A DNA stretch of 64,000 bases. It comes from Chloroflexota bacterium (GTDB lineage Bacteria > Chloroflexota > UBA11872). The stretch is from NCBI GenBank assembly GCA_026708035.1, contig JAPOVQ010000014.1, forward strand, positions 189,170 through 253,169, read 5' to 3'. Of this stretch, positions 24,219 to 33,197 are shown piece by piece; position 1 is the first letter of the stretch, and each line of letters begins with the position of its first letter. The notes under the pieces were generated by a model. That model ran no database searches, was not told where the DNA came from, and was given only the letters and a program-made list of their open reading frames with translations. The translations under genes were made by a program, and so were the position numbers.

Positions 24219-25388
24219 ATGGGTAACGCTTCCTTGAGCACTCCAACCCCGTCGCTTGTGATTCGCGCCGGGCGGCTCGTCTGCCCGGCCAGCGGAATCG
24301 ACGGTCCAGGCGCCGTGACGGTCGCGGGCGACCGCATCGTCGGGGTCGCAATTGACGATCCGGATGCGCCGTCGCCGTCCGCGACCCGCGAGCTTGCGTT
24401 TCCGCGCGGCATCCTCCTGCCTGGGCTGATCGATCTCCATGCGCACCCGGGCTGGGGCGACTCCAAGCATGACGTGGACCCCGATCGCTGCCTGCTTGCT
24501 CGCGGCACCACGACGGCCATGTCGCAGGGCGATGCCGGCGCGGCCAACTGGCCGGTCTATCGCGACACCGTCATCGACGCGGCGCGGTTGCGGATCAAGC
24601 TCGCCATGCATCTGGCATTGCCCGGCGAGTCGGCGCCGCACCCGAGCCACTCAAAGCTCGACGACCTGGACGCGGACGCGTGCGCGCGCGCCGTCCGCGA
24701 CGGCGGCGATCACATTTGGGGCATCGCCGTCACGACGAACGTTCTCGGCACCGGCGACGTCGATCCGCGCGAGATCCTGGCTCGAGGCATGGCGGCGGCG
24801 GAGGCCGTGGGCTGTCCGATCATCTACGGCTCGCGCTACCACGACGATTGGCCGCTGGACGACCAACTCAGGCGCTTGCGGTCCGGCGACATGGTGACCT
24901 ACTGCTACCACGACGGGCCGGACCGCATCGTGGGTGACGGTCGTGTCCTCGACTGCGTCCACCAGGCGCGGGCCCGCGGGGTGCTGTTCGATACCGGGCA
25001 CGGGATGAACTCGTTTGTCTACGACGTCGCCGAGGTCGCGCTCGCCGATGGATTCCCACCGGATGCAATTTCAACGGACATTCAACGGCGGCACGTCGGG
25101 GCGAGCCCGCCGCACGACCTTCCGCTCGTCATGTCCAAGCTGCGTGCAGCGGGAATGCCGGAAGCCGACATTTGGCCGCGCGTGACCGAACGACCGGCGC
25201 AGATCCTGGGCATGGCCGATGAAATTGGCCGCCTGGCGCCGGGCGCCTGCGCGGACCTTGTGGTCCTCGATTGGGCGCCGGCACCCGAACCCCTGGCGGA
25301 TTGCAAGGGCGTCACACGCGCCGGAGGCCGGTGGCACGCCCGGCTCGTCGTGCGAGGCGGGACCGTCGTGGAGACGACCGGCTCCTAG
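24219..25388 (+). CDS. Amidohydrolase/deacetylase-family metallohydrolase (dihydroorotase-like)
   Basis: 389 residues. The composite beta-sandwich plus TIM barrel is recognised by the N-terminal strand LVIRAGRLV and the metal motif LPGLIDLHAHPG (HxH). A second metal His may be in CYHDGPD, a third in FDTGHGMNSF, and the catalytic-site region is DAISTDIQRRH. The C-terminal strand cluster has GACADLVVLDW. The family includes enamidases and N-acyl-amino-acid deacetylases. At the place where a carbamylated Lys is usual the sequence reads GIAVTTN, so the metal centre may be mononuclear (weak inference). The ATG lies 10 bases after tRNA-Ser. Confidence 0.85.
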   Translation: MGNASLSTPTPSLVIRAGRLVCPASGIDGPGAVTVAGDRIVGVAIDDPDAPSPSATRELAFPRGILLPGLIDLHAHPGWGDSKHDVDPDRCLLARGTTTAMSQGDAGAANWPVYRDTVIDAARLRIKLAMHLALPGESAPHPSHSKLDDLDADACARAVRDGGDHIWGIAVTTNVLGTGDVDPREILARGMAAAEAVGCPIIYGSRYHDDWPLDDQLRRLRSGDMVTYCYHDGPDRIVGDGRVLDCVHQARARGVLFDTGHGMNSFVYDVAEVALADGFPPDAISTDIQRRHVGASPPHDLPLVMSKLRAAGMPEADIWPRVTERPAQILGMADEIGRLAPGACADLVVLDWAPAPEPLADCKGVTRAGGRWHARLVVRGGTVVETTGS

Positions 25389-25457
25389 GCCCGCGCTTCG
25401 CGCGCCCCACGCGGCGCTGCTAGCCTCGAATGAACGCGGTGCGTGAGGTCGGATGCG

Positions 25458-26531
25458 ATGGCGCGGGTGCTCGTGGCGATGAGTGGGGGCGTGGACAGCT
25501 CCGTCGCCGCCGCGTTGCTTGCTCGCGAGGGCCACGAGGTGGTCGGCGTCACGTTCAACCAGTGGCCGGCGAGCCAGACCCTTCGCAATGCCCGCAGCGG
25601 CTGCTGCACGCCCCGGACCATCGATGACGCCCGCCACGTCTGCCAGATCCTCGGCGCGCCGCACTATGTGCTGAACTTCCGCGCCGAGTTCGAGGCGGCC
25701 GTAATCGGCCCGTGGTCCCGCGGCTACCTCCGCGGCGAGACGCCGAATCCTTGTGTGACGTGCAATGACCGCGTGCGCTTCCCGGAGCTGATTCGCAAGG
25801 CCGACGAGCTGGGCGCCGAATTCGTCGCGACGGGCCACTACGCGCGCGTCGCGAATGGGGCATCGTGGCGTCTGCTCCGCGCCCGCGATTCGGGCAAGGA
25901 CCAGTCGTACGTGCTGCATATGCTGCAGCAAGACCAGCTGCGACGCGTCCGGCTGCCGCTGGGCGACCTGCGCAAGCCGGACGTCCGCCGAATGGCCGGC
26001 GAGTTCGACCTTCCCGTGGCCGACAAGCCCGACAGCCAGGAGATTTGCTTTGTTCCCGACGGCGACTACGCGGCGGTCGTGCGGCGCCAGGGAACCAGCG
26101 GCCAGGGCCCGATCGTTGAATCCGATGGACGGGTGGTCGGGCGCCATGACGGCATCGAGAGCGCGACCATCGGGCAGCGCCGGGGACTCGGCCTCGGCGG
26201 CGGCGGCGGACGCCGCTACGTGACGGCGATCGACGCCGACCTGAACACGCTTGTGGTCGGTCCGCGCGACGCGGCGATGGTGAGCTCGATATCGGTGCGC
26301 GACGTGCGTTGGATCGACGGACCCGCGGCGAGTCCGCCGGCGCACGCCGAGGTGCAGACGCGCTCTCACGCCCGCGCCGCGCGCGCCCGACTCGAGCCGC
26401 AATCCGGCTCGACACTGTCGGTCGTGTTCGACGAGCCGGCCTGGGCGCCGGCCCCCGGCCAAGCCGCGGTGTTCTATCGCGGAGACGAGGTGCTGGGCGG
26501 CGGGGTGATCGACCGACCGGAGGTGAGCTAA
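25458..26531 (+). CDS. mnmA: tRNA-specific 2-thiouridylase MnmA
   Basis: Adds the 2-thio group to U34 of tRNA-Glu, -Gln and -Lys using persulfide sulfur and ATP. The 357-residue chain has the PP-loop AMSGGVDSSVAA, the first catalytic Cys in NPCVTCNDRVRF, the ATP/tRNA-binding ATGHYAR and GKDQSYVL, and the second catalytic Cys in DSQEICFVPDGDY. The family's C-terminal beta-barrel is present. The ATG at 25458 is preferred over a GTG at 25443 because GAGG lies nine bases upstream and the PP-loop then sits at the usual distance. The stop overlaps the next gene as TAATG. Confidence 0.95.
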   Translation: MARVLVAMSGGVDSSVAAALLAREGHEVVGVTFNQWPASQTLRNARSGCCTPRTIDDARHVCQILGAPHYVLNFRAEFEAAVIGPWSRGYLRGETPNPCVTCNDRVRFPELIRKADELGAEFVATGHYARVANGASWRLLRARDSGKDQSYVLHMLQQDQLRRVRLPLGDLRKPDVRRMAGEFDLPVADKPDSQEICFVPDGDYAAVVRRQGTSGQGPIVESDGRVVGRHDGIESATIGQRRGLGLGGGGGRRYVTAIDADLNTLVVGPRDAAMVSSISVRDVRWIDGPAASPPAHAEVQTRSHARAARARLEPQSGSTLSVVFDEPAWAPAPGQAAVFYRGDEVLGGGVIDRPEVS

Positions 26532-26788
26532 TGGCCGATGTCTACTGCCCGAGATGCTTCGACCTTGTCGAAGATGCGCGGGTCTTTTGCGAGACCTGCG
26601 GCCAGTTCATCCACGAGCACGCGCCAGCCGATTCACGCGAGTGGGACTCTCGCCCACCGGATCTGTCGCCGGTGGCGCCCGCCGCGACCGAAGCGCCCGT
26701 GGTGATCAACCTGCCGGACGAGCACATGCCCGACACCCCGACCGACGAGTCCCCTAGCGACGAAAGCGGTAGCGGAGCAGCGCCCTAA
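26531..26788 (+). CDS. Small zinc-ribbon protein coupled to mnmA
   Basis: 85 residues. Two CxxC knuckles, CPRC and CETC, lie 14 residues apart at the N-terminus and form a compact zinc ribbon. The rest is acidic and low-complexity (DESPSDESGSG). The ATG overlaps the mnmA stop (TAATG), which implies coupled translation. Its last 35 bases overlap the convergent glycosyltransferase. It could be an adaptor for the thiolation enzyme or an unrelated protein. Function unknown. Confidence 0.7.
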   Translation: MADVYCPRCFDLVEDARVFCETCGQFIHEHAPADSREWDSRPPDLSPVAPAATEAPVVINLPDEHMPDTPTDESPSDESGSGAAP

Positions 26789-27428
26789 CCGCGGCCGGGC
26801 CGTCGACCCACCAGCGCAGCTTCTTGGCGGATCGCGCCTCGTAGGAGATTGGCAGTTGCGCGATGCGCTCACCGCTCTTGAGAAACCGCGCCGTGAGCTC
26901 GACCTCGAGGTCGAATGAATCCGCGGTCAGCACGACATCCTCCAGCACCTCCCGGCGCCACATCTTGTGGCAGGTTTCCATGTCGCGCACCGAGGCGCCG
27001 TAGAGCAGGTTCGTGAGCAGCGTGAGGAAGCGATTCCCGAGCCGGTAGAGCCGCGACTGCGATCCCAACGGTCGGTATCCATAGACGACCCTGGCTTCGC
27101 CGCGCAGGATCGGCTGAATCATGGCCAGGAAATCCTGCGGGTTGTACTCCAGGTCGCCGTCGTGAATGACCAGCACGTCCCCGCGGGCCTCGCGCAGCCC
27201 TGAGCGCACGGCGGCGCCCTTTCCCCGGTTCTCGCGGTGATTGATGACGCGGATGCCGGGGATGTCGACCGACTCGATCTCAGCCGTCGTCGCATCCGTC
27301 GAGCAGTCGTTGACGACGATGATGTCGAGATCGAGGTCCACGGCGACGACTCGGCGCAGCGCTTCGGCGATCGTGGGCGCCTCGTTGTACGCCGGCACGA
27401 TCACGCTGAGGGTCACCGCAGGCGCCAC
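26754..27428 (-). CDS. Glycosyltransferase family 2 (dolichyl/polyprenyl-phosphate sugar transferase-like)
   Basis: 224 residues of a GT-A fold without membrane helices. Seen: SVIVPAYNEAPTI, VVNDCSTDAT, NRGKGAAVRSGLREA, and the metal-binding DGDLEYNPQD (a DxD variant). Conserved basic residues near YRPLGSQSRLYRLGNRF match DPM1/polyprenyl-phosphate glycosyltransferases. It overlaps the next-upstream glycosyltransferase gene by 16 bases, so the two are one operon. Confidence 0.87.
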   Translation of the reverse strand: MAPAVTLSVIVPAYNEAPTIAEALRRVVAVDLDLDIIVVNDCSTDATTAEIESVDIPGIRVINHRENRGKGAAVRSGLREARGDVLVIHDGDLEYNPQDFLAMIQPILRGEARVVYGYRPLGSQSRLYRLGNRFLTLLTNLLYGASVRDMETCHKMWRREVLEDVVLTADSFDLEVELTARFLKSGERIAQLPISYEARSAKKLRWWVDGPAAVRALLRYRFRR

Positions 27429-28135
27429 CGCAGCCGAGCGATATCGACGAACGAGTTCAACACCACCAGGGGGCTGTTACCCGACGAATCGCCGGCCGTG
27501 CGCGGATAGTGGTGGACGCCGACCTCGGTGTACGTGTGTCCCGCATGCGTGGCGCGGGCCACGAGCTCGGCTGAGATCACCGCGCCGCGACCGGCGATGA
27601 ACTCGATGTCCTGCACCACCTCGCGACGAAACAGCTTGAAGCCGCAGTCGATGTCGCGCACCTTGAAACCCATCACCAGCCGCACGACCAGCCCCCAGAG
27701 GCGCGCGTTCAGTGACCGGTGCGCCGGATCGGCCCGCTGGATGCGATAGCCCAGCACAAAGCCGTGCGTGCCCAGCGCGTTCACCAAACCCGGTAGGTCC
27801 GCTAGCGAAAACTGGCCGTCGCCATCGACGTAGCAGACTAACGGAGCTTGCGCGGCGGCAAAGCCCGAGCGCAGCGCATGGCCATAGCCCAGGTTTGTGG
27901 GGTGTTGCACCACGCGCACGCGGTCGTCGCCGGCCGCCGCCTCGCGGGCTCGCTCGGCCGTGCCGTCGCTCGACCCGTCGTCGACGATGAGGATCTCGTA
28001 GTCGTCGCCAAGCACGCCGACGTGCTGCTGCGCGTCGGCGATGACCGCGGCAACGTTCTCCGCCTCGTTGTGACACGGAAAAACTACCGAGATTTGCGGC
28101 ATGGGTTGCCCGGCTGTTGGGGAGGCGGTCGACAT
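27413..28135 (-). CDS. Glycosyltransferase family 2 (DPM1-like)
   Basis: 240 residues. Seen: SVVFPCHNEAENV, VDDGSSDGT, NLGYGHALRSGF, CYVDGDGQF as the acidic metal site, and DIDCGFKLFRR, a hallmark of polyprenyl-phosphate mannosyl/glucosyl transferases. The ATG at 28135 is preferred over an upstream frame extension that only reads through a divergent promoter region. It is paired with the 26754-27428 enzyme and is probably involved in glycolipid or protein glycosylation (inference). Confidence 0.87.
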   Translation of the reverse strand: MSTASPTAGQPMPQISVVFPCHNEAENVAAVIADAQQHVGVLGDDYEILIVDDGSSDGTAERAREAAAGDDRVRVVQHPTNLGYGHALRSGFAAAQAPLVCYVDGDGQFSLADLPGLVNALGTHGFVLGYRIQRADPAHRSLNARLWGLVVRLVMGFKVRDIDCGFKLFRREVVQDIEFIAGRGAVISAELVARATHAGHTYTEVGVHHYPRTAGDSSGNSPLVVLNSFVDIARLRWRLR

Positions 28136-28269
28136 TTCCGTTGGCACGTGAGCGACGGCGCGCGGCACGCGCGGCGCTTGGTGATCGACGCCCGCCATCT
28201 ACCGCCACGCTCCAGGGCGCCGAAACCTACCACACCGCTGCGCCTGACCTGTTCGCTAGGATTGGCGCA

Positions 28270-29106
28270 GTGCCGATTCCCGGAATGCCTCACGTGCGAC
28301 TGGCCGTTACGACCTACTCCGCGCCCAAGTGGACCATTGACGAGCATGCGCGGGTCGCCCGTGAGATCGGCTGTGACGGCCTCGAAATTCGGATGCTCGC
28401 GGGGCAGCCGCTCACGCCCGATCTCCCCGCCGCCGAACGCCGACGCATCGCCGAGGTGGTCGCAAATGCGGGTCTCGAAATCTGCGTGGTCGGCAGCGAC
28501 TGCCGCTTGGCGCAGCCGGCAACGCCGCGCGCGTCTGAGGTCGATCGGGCGTCTGGCTTCATCGAATTGGCGCGCGAGTGGGGAGCGCCGGTGGTCCGGG
28601 TGTTCGGCGGCGCGCAAAGTGCCGACGCACCGGCCGCCGAGGCGGACGCTTGGGTTGCGGAGGGTCTGCGCGCGGCCGCCGCGCATGCCGCGCCGCACGG
28701 AGTACGCGTGGCGTTGGAAACCCACGACGTCTTCAACTCCGCCGTGAGAGTTGGAGGCATCGTGCGCGCGGCGGCGCATCCCAACGCCGCGGTGGTGTGG
28801 GACCTGGGGCATCCGCACCGCGCCGGTGAGAGCGTCGCCCAGGCCTGGGACGCCATCGGCCCGTTCGTGGTGCATGTCCACGTCAAGGACATCGTTCGCA
28901 CCGACGACGAGCGCGAGTGGGAGAGCGTCGTTGCCGGCCGAGGCGAGGTTCCCATCGCCGAGATGCTTGGGGTCCTCCGGCGCGCCGGCTACAGCGGTTA
29001 CCTATCGACCGAGTGGGAGCCGCGCGACGCGCGAGCGGGCGGTGGGCGCAAGGCCGCCCTGGCGCAGCACGCCGCCCATTTGCGGGGGATCCTGGACGCC
29101 GCTTAG
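28270..29106 (+). CDS. Sugar phosphate isomerase/epimerase (xylose isomerase-like TIM barrel)
   Basis: 278 residues of the AP_endonuc_2 fold. Metal-site residues are visible in ALETHD, VVWDLGHPHRAG, VVHVHVKD and the final EWEP. The first strand RLAVTTYSAP and GCDGLEIR are typical. The GTG at 28270 has AGGA eight bases upstream; an ATG at 28285 would shorten it by five residues. It is divergent from the glycosyltransferase pair and overlaps selA at the 3' end by three bases on the opposite strand. The substrate is unknown. Confidence 0.85.
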   Translation: MPIPGMPHVRLAVTTYSAPKWTIDEHARVAREIGCDGLEIRMLAGQPLTPDLPAAERRRIAEVVANAGLEICVVGSDCRLAQPATPRASEVDRASGFIELAREWGAPVVRVFGGAQSADAPAAEADAWVAEGLRAAAAHAAPHGVRVALETHDVFNSAVRVGGIVRAAAHPNAAVVWDLGHPHRAGESVAQAWDAIGPFVVHVHVKDIVRTDDEREWESVVAGRGEVPIAEMLGVLRRAGYSGYLSTEWEPRDARAGGGRKAALAQHAAHLRGILDAA

Positions 29107-30467
29107 CGCGAGAGGTCGAGCAGGATTCGCCGCAGCGGCCGTTCGTCGCGGGGCAGGACCGTGCGCACGTCGAGCCATACGTCGTCGTCGTGGACGCGGG
29201 CGATCACCGGCGTGTCCGCGCGGCGCAGTCGCGTGGCCAGCGCTTGCCCGCCGCCCGTGAGTCGAATCGCAAAGCTGCGAAGCACCTGGCCCGGAAGGGA
29301 GCCGCCGCCGACCGCCGACTCCGACTTCTCGACGCTAGCGCCGGCGACGCCGCGCGCGAGCCGGCGCGCCCGGGCGCGTAAGTCGATGGGCTGAGCGGAG
29401 ATCATCTGCCAGACGGGAATGGCGGTCTCGGCTTCGCCCAGGAGGTAGTGCGCGAGCGTGGCCTGGAGCGCCGCCAGCGTCAGCGCGTCGCAGCGCAACG
29501 CGCGCGCCAGCGGCCGCCGGGCGATTCGCTCCACGTGGGCGGCATTGCCGGCCGCGATGCCGGCTTGCGGACCTCCCAGCAACTTGTCGCCGGAGAAGGT
29601 CACCACGTCGCAGCCCGCGGAAAGCGCATCCTGTACGCGCGGCTCGTTGACCAGGCCGAAGGGCGTCGGATCCAGCAAGGTGCCCGAGCCCAAATCGCCG
29701 ATGAGCGGCAGGGCGTGCTCGTGGGCGAGGTGCGCCAGCGCCGCAAGATCGGGCGACTCGGTGAATCCGATCTGCGCAAAGTTGCTGCGGTGCACGTGGA
29801 GGATCGCCGTGGTGCGATCGCTCAGCGCCTCCGCGTAGTCCTCGAGCCGGGTGCGATTGGTCGTGCCGACGTCGCGCAGCACCGCGCCGCTGGCGGCGAG
29901 AATGTCCGGCACGCGGAATCCGCCGCCGATCTCAATTGCCTCGCCGCGGCTCACCAGCACCTCGCCACCCGCGGCCAGCGCCTCCAGCGCCAGAAACGTG
30001 GCCCCGGCGTTGTTGTTGAGCACGAGAGCGGCCTGCGCCCCGGTAATCTCGCGCAGGCTCGCGGCCACCGCCGCGCCGCGCCCACCGCGCCGACCCGTGT
30101 CGAGATCCATCTCCAGCGCGGCGTATCCCGCCCCCGCCCCTTGAACCGCGGCAAGGGCCCGGTCACTCAACGGCGCACGTCCCAGATTCGTGTGAATGAT
30201 CACGCCGGTCGCATTGATCACGGGTCGCGGGGCATCGCGCACCAGCAACGCCGCCCGCAGTGCGGCGGCCTCGGCGAGTGCTTCCAGGCTTGGCGCGGCG
30301 CCGCCCCGCCCTATGGCGTCGCGGGCAGCGGCGATTTCCGCGCGTGCGGCGGAAACCAGCAGGGCCGGTGGCGCTTCGCCGTGCACGGCCGCCGTCTGCG
30401 CAATCCGGTCCACCGACGGCAGGTCCCGCAGGGACGGGCCGTCTGCGCTAGGCGCCATACTTCGCAA
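29103..30467 (-). CDS. selA: L-seryl-tRNA(Sec) selenium transferase
   Basis: A PLP enzyme that converts seryl-tRNA(Sec) to selenocysteinyl-tRNA(Sec) with selenophosphate. The 454 residues carry VINATGVIIHTNLGRAPLS, LNNNAGATFLAL, GEAIEIGGGFRVPDI, GDLGSGTL and the PLP Lys in TFSGDKLLGGPQAGI. Length and the N-terminal domain agree with true SelA rather than the shorter SelA-like enzymes. No selB, selD or tRNA-Sec is in the window. Its start overlaps the apgM stop by 20 bases, so it is translated from the apgM transcript. Confidence 0.93.
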   Translation of the reverse strand: MRSMAPSADGPSLRDLPSVDRIAQTAAVHGEAPPALLVSAARAEIAAARDAIGRGGAAPSLEALAEAAALRAALLVRDAPRPVINATGVIIHTNLGRAPLSDRALAAVQGAGAGYAALEMDLDTGRRGGRGAAVAASLREITGAQAALVLNNNAGATFLALEALAAGGEVLVSRGEAIEIGGGFRVPDILAASGAVLRDVGTTNRTRLEDYAEALSDRTTAILHVHRSNFAQIGFTESPDLAALAHLAHEHALPLIGDLGSGTLLDPTPFGLVNEPRVQDALSAGCDVVTFSGDKLLGGPQAGIAAGNAAHVERIARRPLARALRCDALTLAALQATLAHYLLGEAETAIPVWQMISAQPIDLRARARRLARGVAGASVEKSESAVGGGSLPGQVLRSFAIRLTGGGQALATRLRRADTPVIARVHDDDVWLDVRTVLPRDERPLRRILLDLSR

Positions 30468-31626
30468 GCCGCTGCCCGTGCGCCAGCATGAGCGGCAGGA
30501 TCGATCGCGCCGGCATGTGCCCCAAGCCCCCGCCGAGGCACGCGGACTCGTTGAACGCGGCGACGTGGTCCGACCTCGCCAGCGACCCCCACAGCATCAG
30601 CGGCACCGGGTGCCAGGAATGGGCTCGCAGCTTGGCCGGCGTCGAGTGGTCGCCGGTGACGACGAGCACGTCGGGATTGAGGGCTCGCACTCGCGGCAGC
30701 CAGCGGTCGACCGCCTCGATGGCGCGCACCTTGCCGTTGAAGTCGCCATCCTCGCCCAGCGTGTCGGTCTCCTTGATGTGCACAAAGAAGAAGTCGAATG
30801 CGTCCCAGGCTTGCTCGAGCTCCGCGATCAGGTTGTCAGGCTCCTCGGTGACCGGGAGCACCTTCATCCCCACCGCGCGCGCAACGCCGCGATACATGGG
30901 ATAGACGGCCAGGCACGCTGCCCGCAGCTGGTGGCGCGACTCCAGCGACGGCTGGGCCCGATACTGGCCGTAGCCGCGCATGAGCACGAAGTTGGCCGGT
31001 TGCTCATTGCCAATGCTTTCGCCGACCTGGTCCACGAATCCGGTCAGGAGCCGGCTGGTGTGCTCCGCCGCGGGATGCAGCGCCTCGGGCGCCAGCGGCG
31101 GTACGCCGATCGCCTGCGGGTCGGTTTCGCGCACCCGCGCGTCGAGTCCCTCCCCGCGCAGCACGAGCACGGCGCGGTGGCGCCGCTCGGCGGCGAGCTC
31201 GAGGCCGACGCCCGGCGCGTGAATGCCGTTGAGCTTCGCGATAAGCTGCTGGTTCAGCTCGGTTGAGATGCGTCCGGCCCGCCGGTCGGTCACATTGCCG
31301 TTGTCATCGAGCGTGCAGAAATTCAACCGCACCGCGAGATCGTGGTCGCCGAGCTCGATGCCGAGCCCAGCGGCCGACAACGCTCCGCGTCCGATGCTGT
31401 CGGCGATGGGGTCATAGCCGAAAAGGGCCAAGTGTCCGGGCCCGCTGCCAGGCGTGACGCCGATTTCCATCGGCTGGTGCAGGCCGGTGACGCCCTCGCG
31501 CGCCAACTGGTCAAAGTTCGGGGTGCTCGCCGCCTCGAGCTCGGTCGGTCCTCCCGGAGCAAGCGGCAATCCACCAAGGCCGTCGAGGACGATCAGCACT
31601 AACTTGGTCGTCGCTGGCTGCGCCAA
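30448..31626 (-). CDS. apgM: 2,3-bisphosphoglycerate-independent phosphoglycerate mutase, archaeal type
   Basis: Interconverts 3- and 2-phosphoglycerate in glycolysis and gluconeogenesis. The 392-residue alkaline-phosphatase-fold protein has [13 protein letters not shown], the phospho-accepting Ser in [32 protein letters not shown] and [15 protein letters not shown]. These are the metal-binding Asp/His sets of the ApgM branch, not of GpmI. It is the first gene of a short operon with selA. Confidence 0.94.
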   Translation of the reverse strand: MAQPATTKLVLIVLDGLGGLPLAPGGPTELEAASTPNFDQLAREGVTGLHQPMEIGVTPGSGPGHLALFGYDPIADSIGRGALSAAGLGIELGDHDLAVRLNFCTLDDNGNVTDRRAGRISTELNQQLIAKLNGIHAPGVGLELAAERRHRAVLVLRGEGLDARVRETDPQAIGVPPLAPEALHPAAEHTSRLLTGFVDQVGESIGNEQPANFVLMRGYGQYRAQPSLESRHQLRAACLAVYPMYRGVARAVGMKVLPVTEEPDNLIAELEQAWDAFDFFFVHIKETDTLGEDGDFNGKVRAIEAVDRWLPRVRALNPDVLVVTGDHSTPAKLRAHSWHPVPLMLWGSLARSDHVAAFNESACLGGGLGHMPARSILPLMLAHGQRLAKYGA

Positions 31627-31738
31627 CGAAGACAGTAAGTTGCCCGTGACTGCTCCGCCGGTGGGCCTCCCGTCTCAGAGCTTATCATCGGGCGCGGGCG
31701 GCTTGCTGGAAGCTGTGGATAACTTGCGAGGGGCGCCG

Positions 31739-32701
31739 GTGAATTCAGAAGCTCCCGGGCACACTCCGGGAATTGCGGACAGCGTGGCGGACCTGGTGGG
31801 CAATACGCCCCTGGTGCGGCTGGGCCGCGCGGCCGCAGGGCTGTCGGCGCAGGTCGCCGCGAAATGCGAATTTCTCAATCCGGGCGGCAGCGTCAAGGAC
31901 CGCATCGGACTGGCGATGATCGACGATGCCGAGCGTGAGGGACGCATTGCCCCCGACCGCACGGTGATCGTCGAGCCGACGAGCGGCAACACCGGCATCG
32001 CCCTGGCGATGGTGGGCGCCGCCCGCGGCTATCGCGTCATCATCACGCTGCCGGAAACCATGACCATCGAGCGCCGCAATCTGCTGCGCGCCTTTGGCGC
32101 GGAGGTAATTCTCACGCCGGGCGCGCAGGGCATGGTCGGCGCCATTGACCGCGCGCAACAGATTGTTGACAGCACCCCCGACGCCTGGATGCCGCAGCAG
32201 TTCCGCAACGCCAGCAATCCGGAGGCCCACGCGCGTACCACGGCCGAGGAGATCTGGCGCGATACCGACGGAGCGGTGGACGTGTTCGTTGCCGCCGTCG
32301 GCACCGGAGGAACGATCACCGGCACGGCGCGGGCCCTCAAGCAACGCAAGCCGTCGTTGCAATTCGTGGGCGCCGAGCCCGTGGGCAATCCGGTGATCAC
32401 CAGCGGACGTGCGGGGCCGCATCGCATTGAAGGCATCGGCGCGAATTTCGTGCCCGAGGTGTTCGAGCGCGACCTGGTGGACGAGATCTTGCTCGTCGAC
32501 GACGCGGTGGCGGAGGAGACGGCTCGACGGCTCGCGTCGGACGAAGGCCTGCTGGTTGGCGCATCGGCCGGAGCCAACGTGTGGGTCGCCCTGCAGGTTG
32601 CCGCGCGGCCCGAAAACGAGGGCAAGCTCATCGTCACGGTGCTGTGCGACGGCGGAGACCGCTACCTGACGCACCCGTTGTTCGCCGGTCTGGACGTTTA
32701 G
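31739..32701 (+). CDS. cysK: Cysteine synthase A (O-acetylserine sulfhydrylase)
   Basis: Makes L-cysteine from O-acetylserine and sulfide with PLP. 320 residues. Seen: VGNTPLVRL, the PLP Lys in [11 protein letters not shown], the substrate loop [12 protein letters not shown], the phosphate loop [13 protein letters not shown] and [11 protein letters not shown]. The GTG start has GAGGGG upstream. A longer open frame from 31454 runs through the apgM promoter region and is not coding. No serine acetyltransferase is adjacent. Confidence 0.95.
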   Translation: MNSEAPGHTPGIADSVADLVGNTPLVRLGRAAAGLSAQVAAKCEFLNPGGSVKDRIGLAMIDDAEREGRIAPDRTVIVEPTSGNTGIALAMVGAARGYRVIITLPETMTIERRNLLRAFGAEVILTPGAQGMVGAIDRAQQIVDSTPDAWMPQQFRNASNPEAHARTTAEEIWRDTDGAVDVFVAAVGTGGTITGTARALKQRKPSLQFVGAEPVGNPVITSGRAGPHRIEGIGANFVPEVFERDLVDEILLVDDAVAEETARRLASDEGLLVGASAGANVWVALQVAARPENEGKLIVTVLCDGGDRYLTHPLFAGLDV

Positions 32702-32733
32702 GCCCGCCACCCTCGTTGGTAGCATGCCGGCAA

Positions 32734-32817
32734 GGAGAGGTCGCCTAGAGGCTTAGGGCGCACGCCTGGAAAGCGTGTAGGGGACTCCCCTCGTGGGTTC
32801 GAATCCCACCCTCTCCG
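32734..32817 (+). tRNA. tRNA-Ser (anticodon GGA)
   Basis: 84-nt type II tRNA with acceptor GGAGAGG/CCTCTCC, anticodon stem CACGC/GCGTG around CTGGAAA (anticodon GGA), long variable arm, T-loop TTCGAAT and discriminator G. CCA is not encoded. Confidence 0.95.
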
Positions 32818-32914
32818 CCCACCTCGCGGCAGCCGGACGCATCACTCTGCGACGCGCCGCCGTCCGTTTCGGATACGCCGGACGTTGGATTGGCTTCCCC
32901 CGGGCCCGCCTGAT

Positions 32915-32971
32915 TCTCCCGTTGAGGCATAGGGCCAGGGAGAGGACCTAGCCCCATGCCTCAGCGGGAGA
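32915..32971 (+). other. Long intergenic hairpin, 20-bp stem
   Basis: Arms 32915-32934 and 32952-32971 pair over 20 positions with one mismatch and one G-T pair, around a 17-base loop. It lies in the gene-free gap 32818-33197 between tRNA-Ser and the ABC importer. There is no T-run, and the arms do not match the other repeat families in this window. It may be a structured RNA or a mobile palindrome. Confidence 0.55.
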
Positions 32972-33115
32972 TGGGCGGGGAAGCGACTACACCCGGCGTC
33001 ACCCCCGCGCTGCGTGCGCAAAAGCTCGCGCCGTCGCCCGAGCAGGCCCACCACGCCGCCTCATGCACGGCCCGGGGACTGGGGGCGATCGCCGGAAACA
33101 TCTCTTCGTATGCAC

Positions 33116-33144
33116 TTGCATCTGATATTAGGGCATACTAACAT
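33116..33144 (+). promoter_or_regulatory. Putative sigma70-type promoter of the ABC importer
   Basis: TTGCAT (33116-33121), 17-base spacer, TAACAT (33139-33144) in an unusually A+T-rich patch. An inverted pair GTATGC/GCATAC (33108-33113, 33133-33138) straddles it and could be an operator. A 7-bp stem-loop (33153-33159 with 33171-33177) lies in the leader before the ribosome-binding site. Confidence 0.4.
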
Positions 33145-33197
33145 CCCGCAATAGGGCCGCCTACTACACACGGCCCTCAGCCTCAGGAGAGGTCCCC

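Noticed and set aside
33108..33145. Fur box in front of the iron-type importer
   Set aside because: The A+T-rich patch does not match the GATAATGATAATCATTATC pattern beyond chance; only a generic inverted pair is present.
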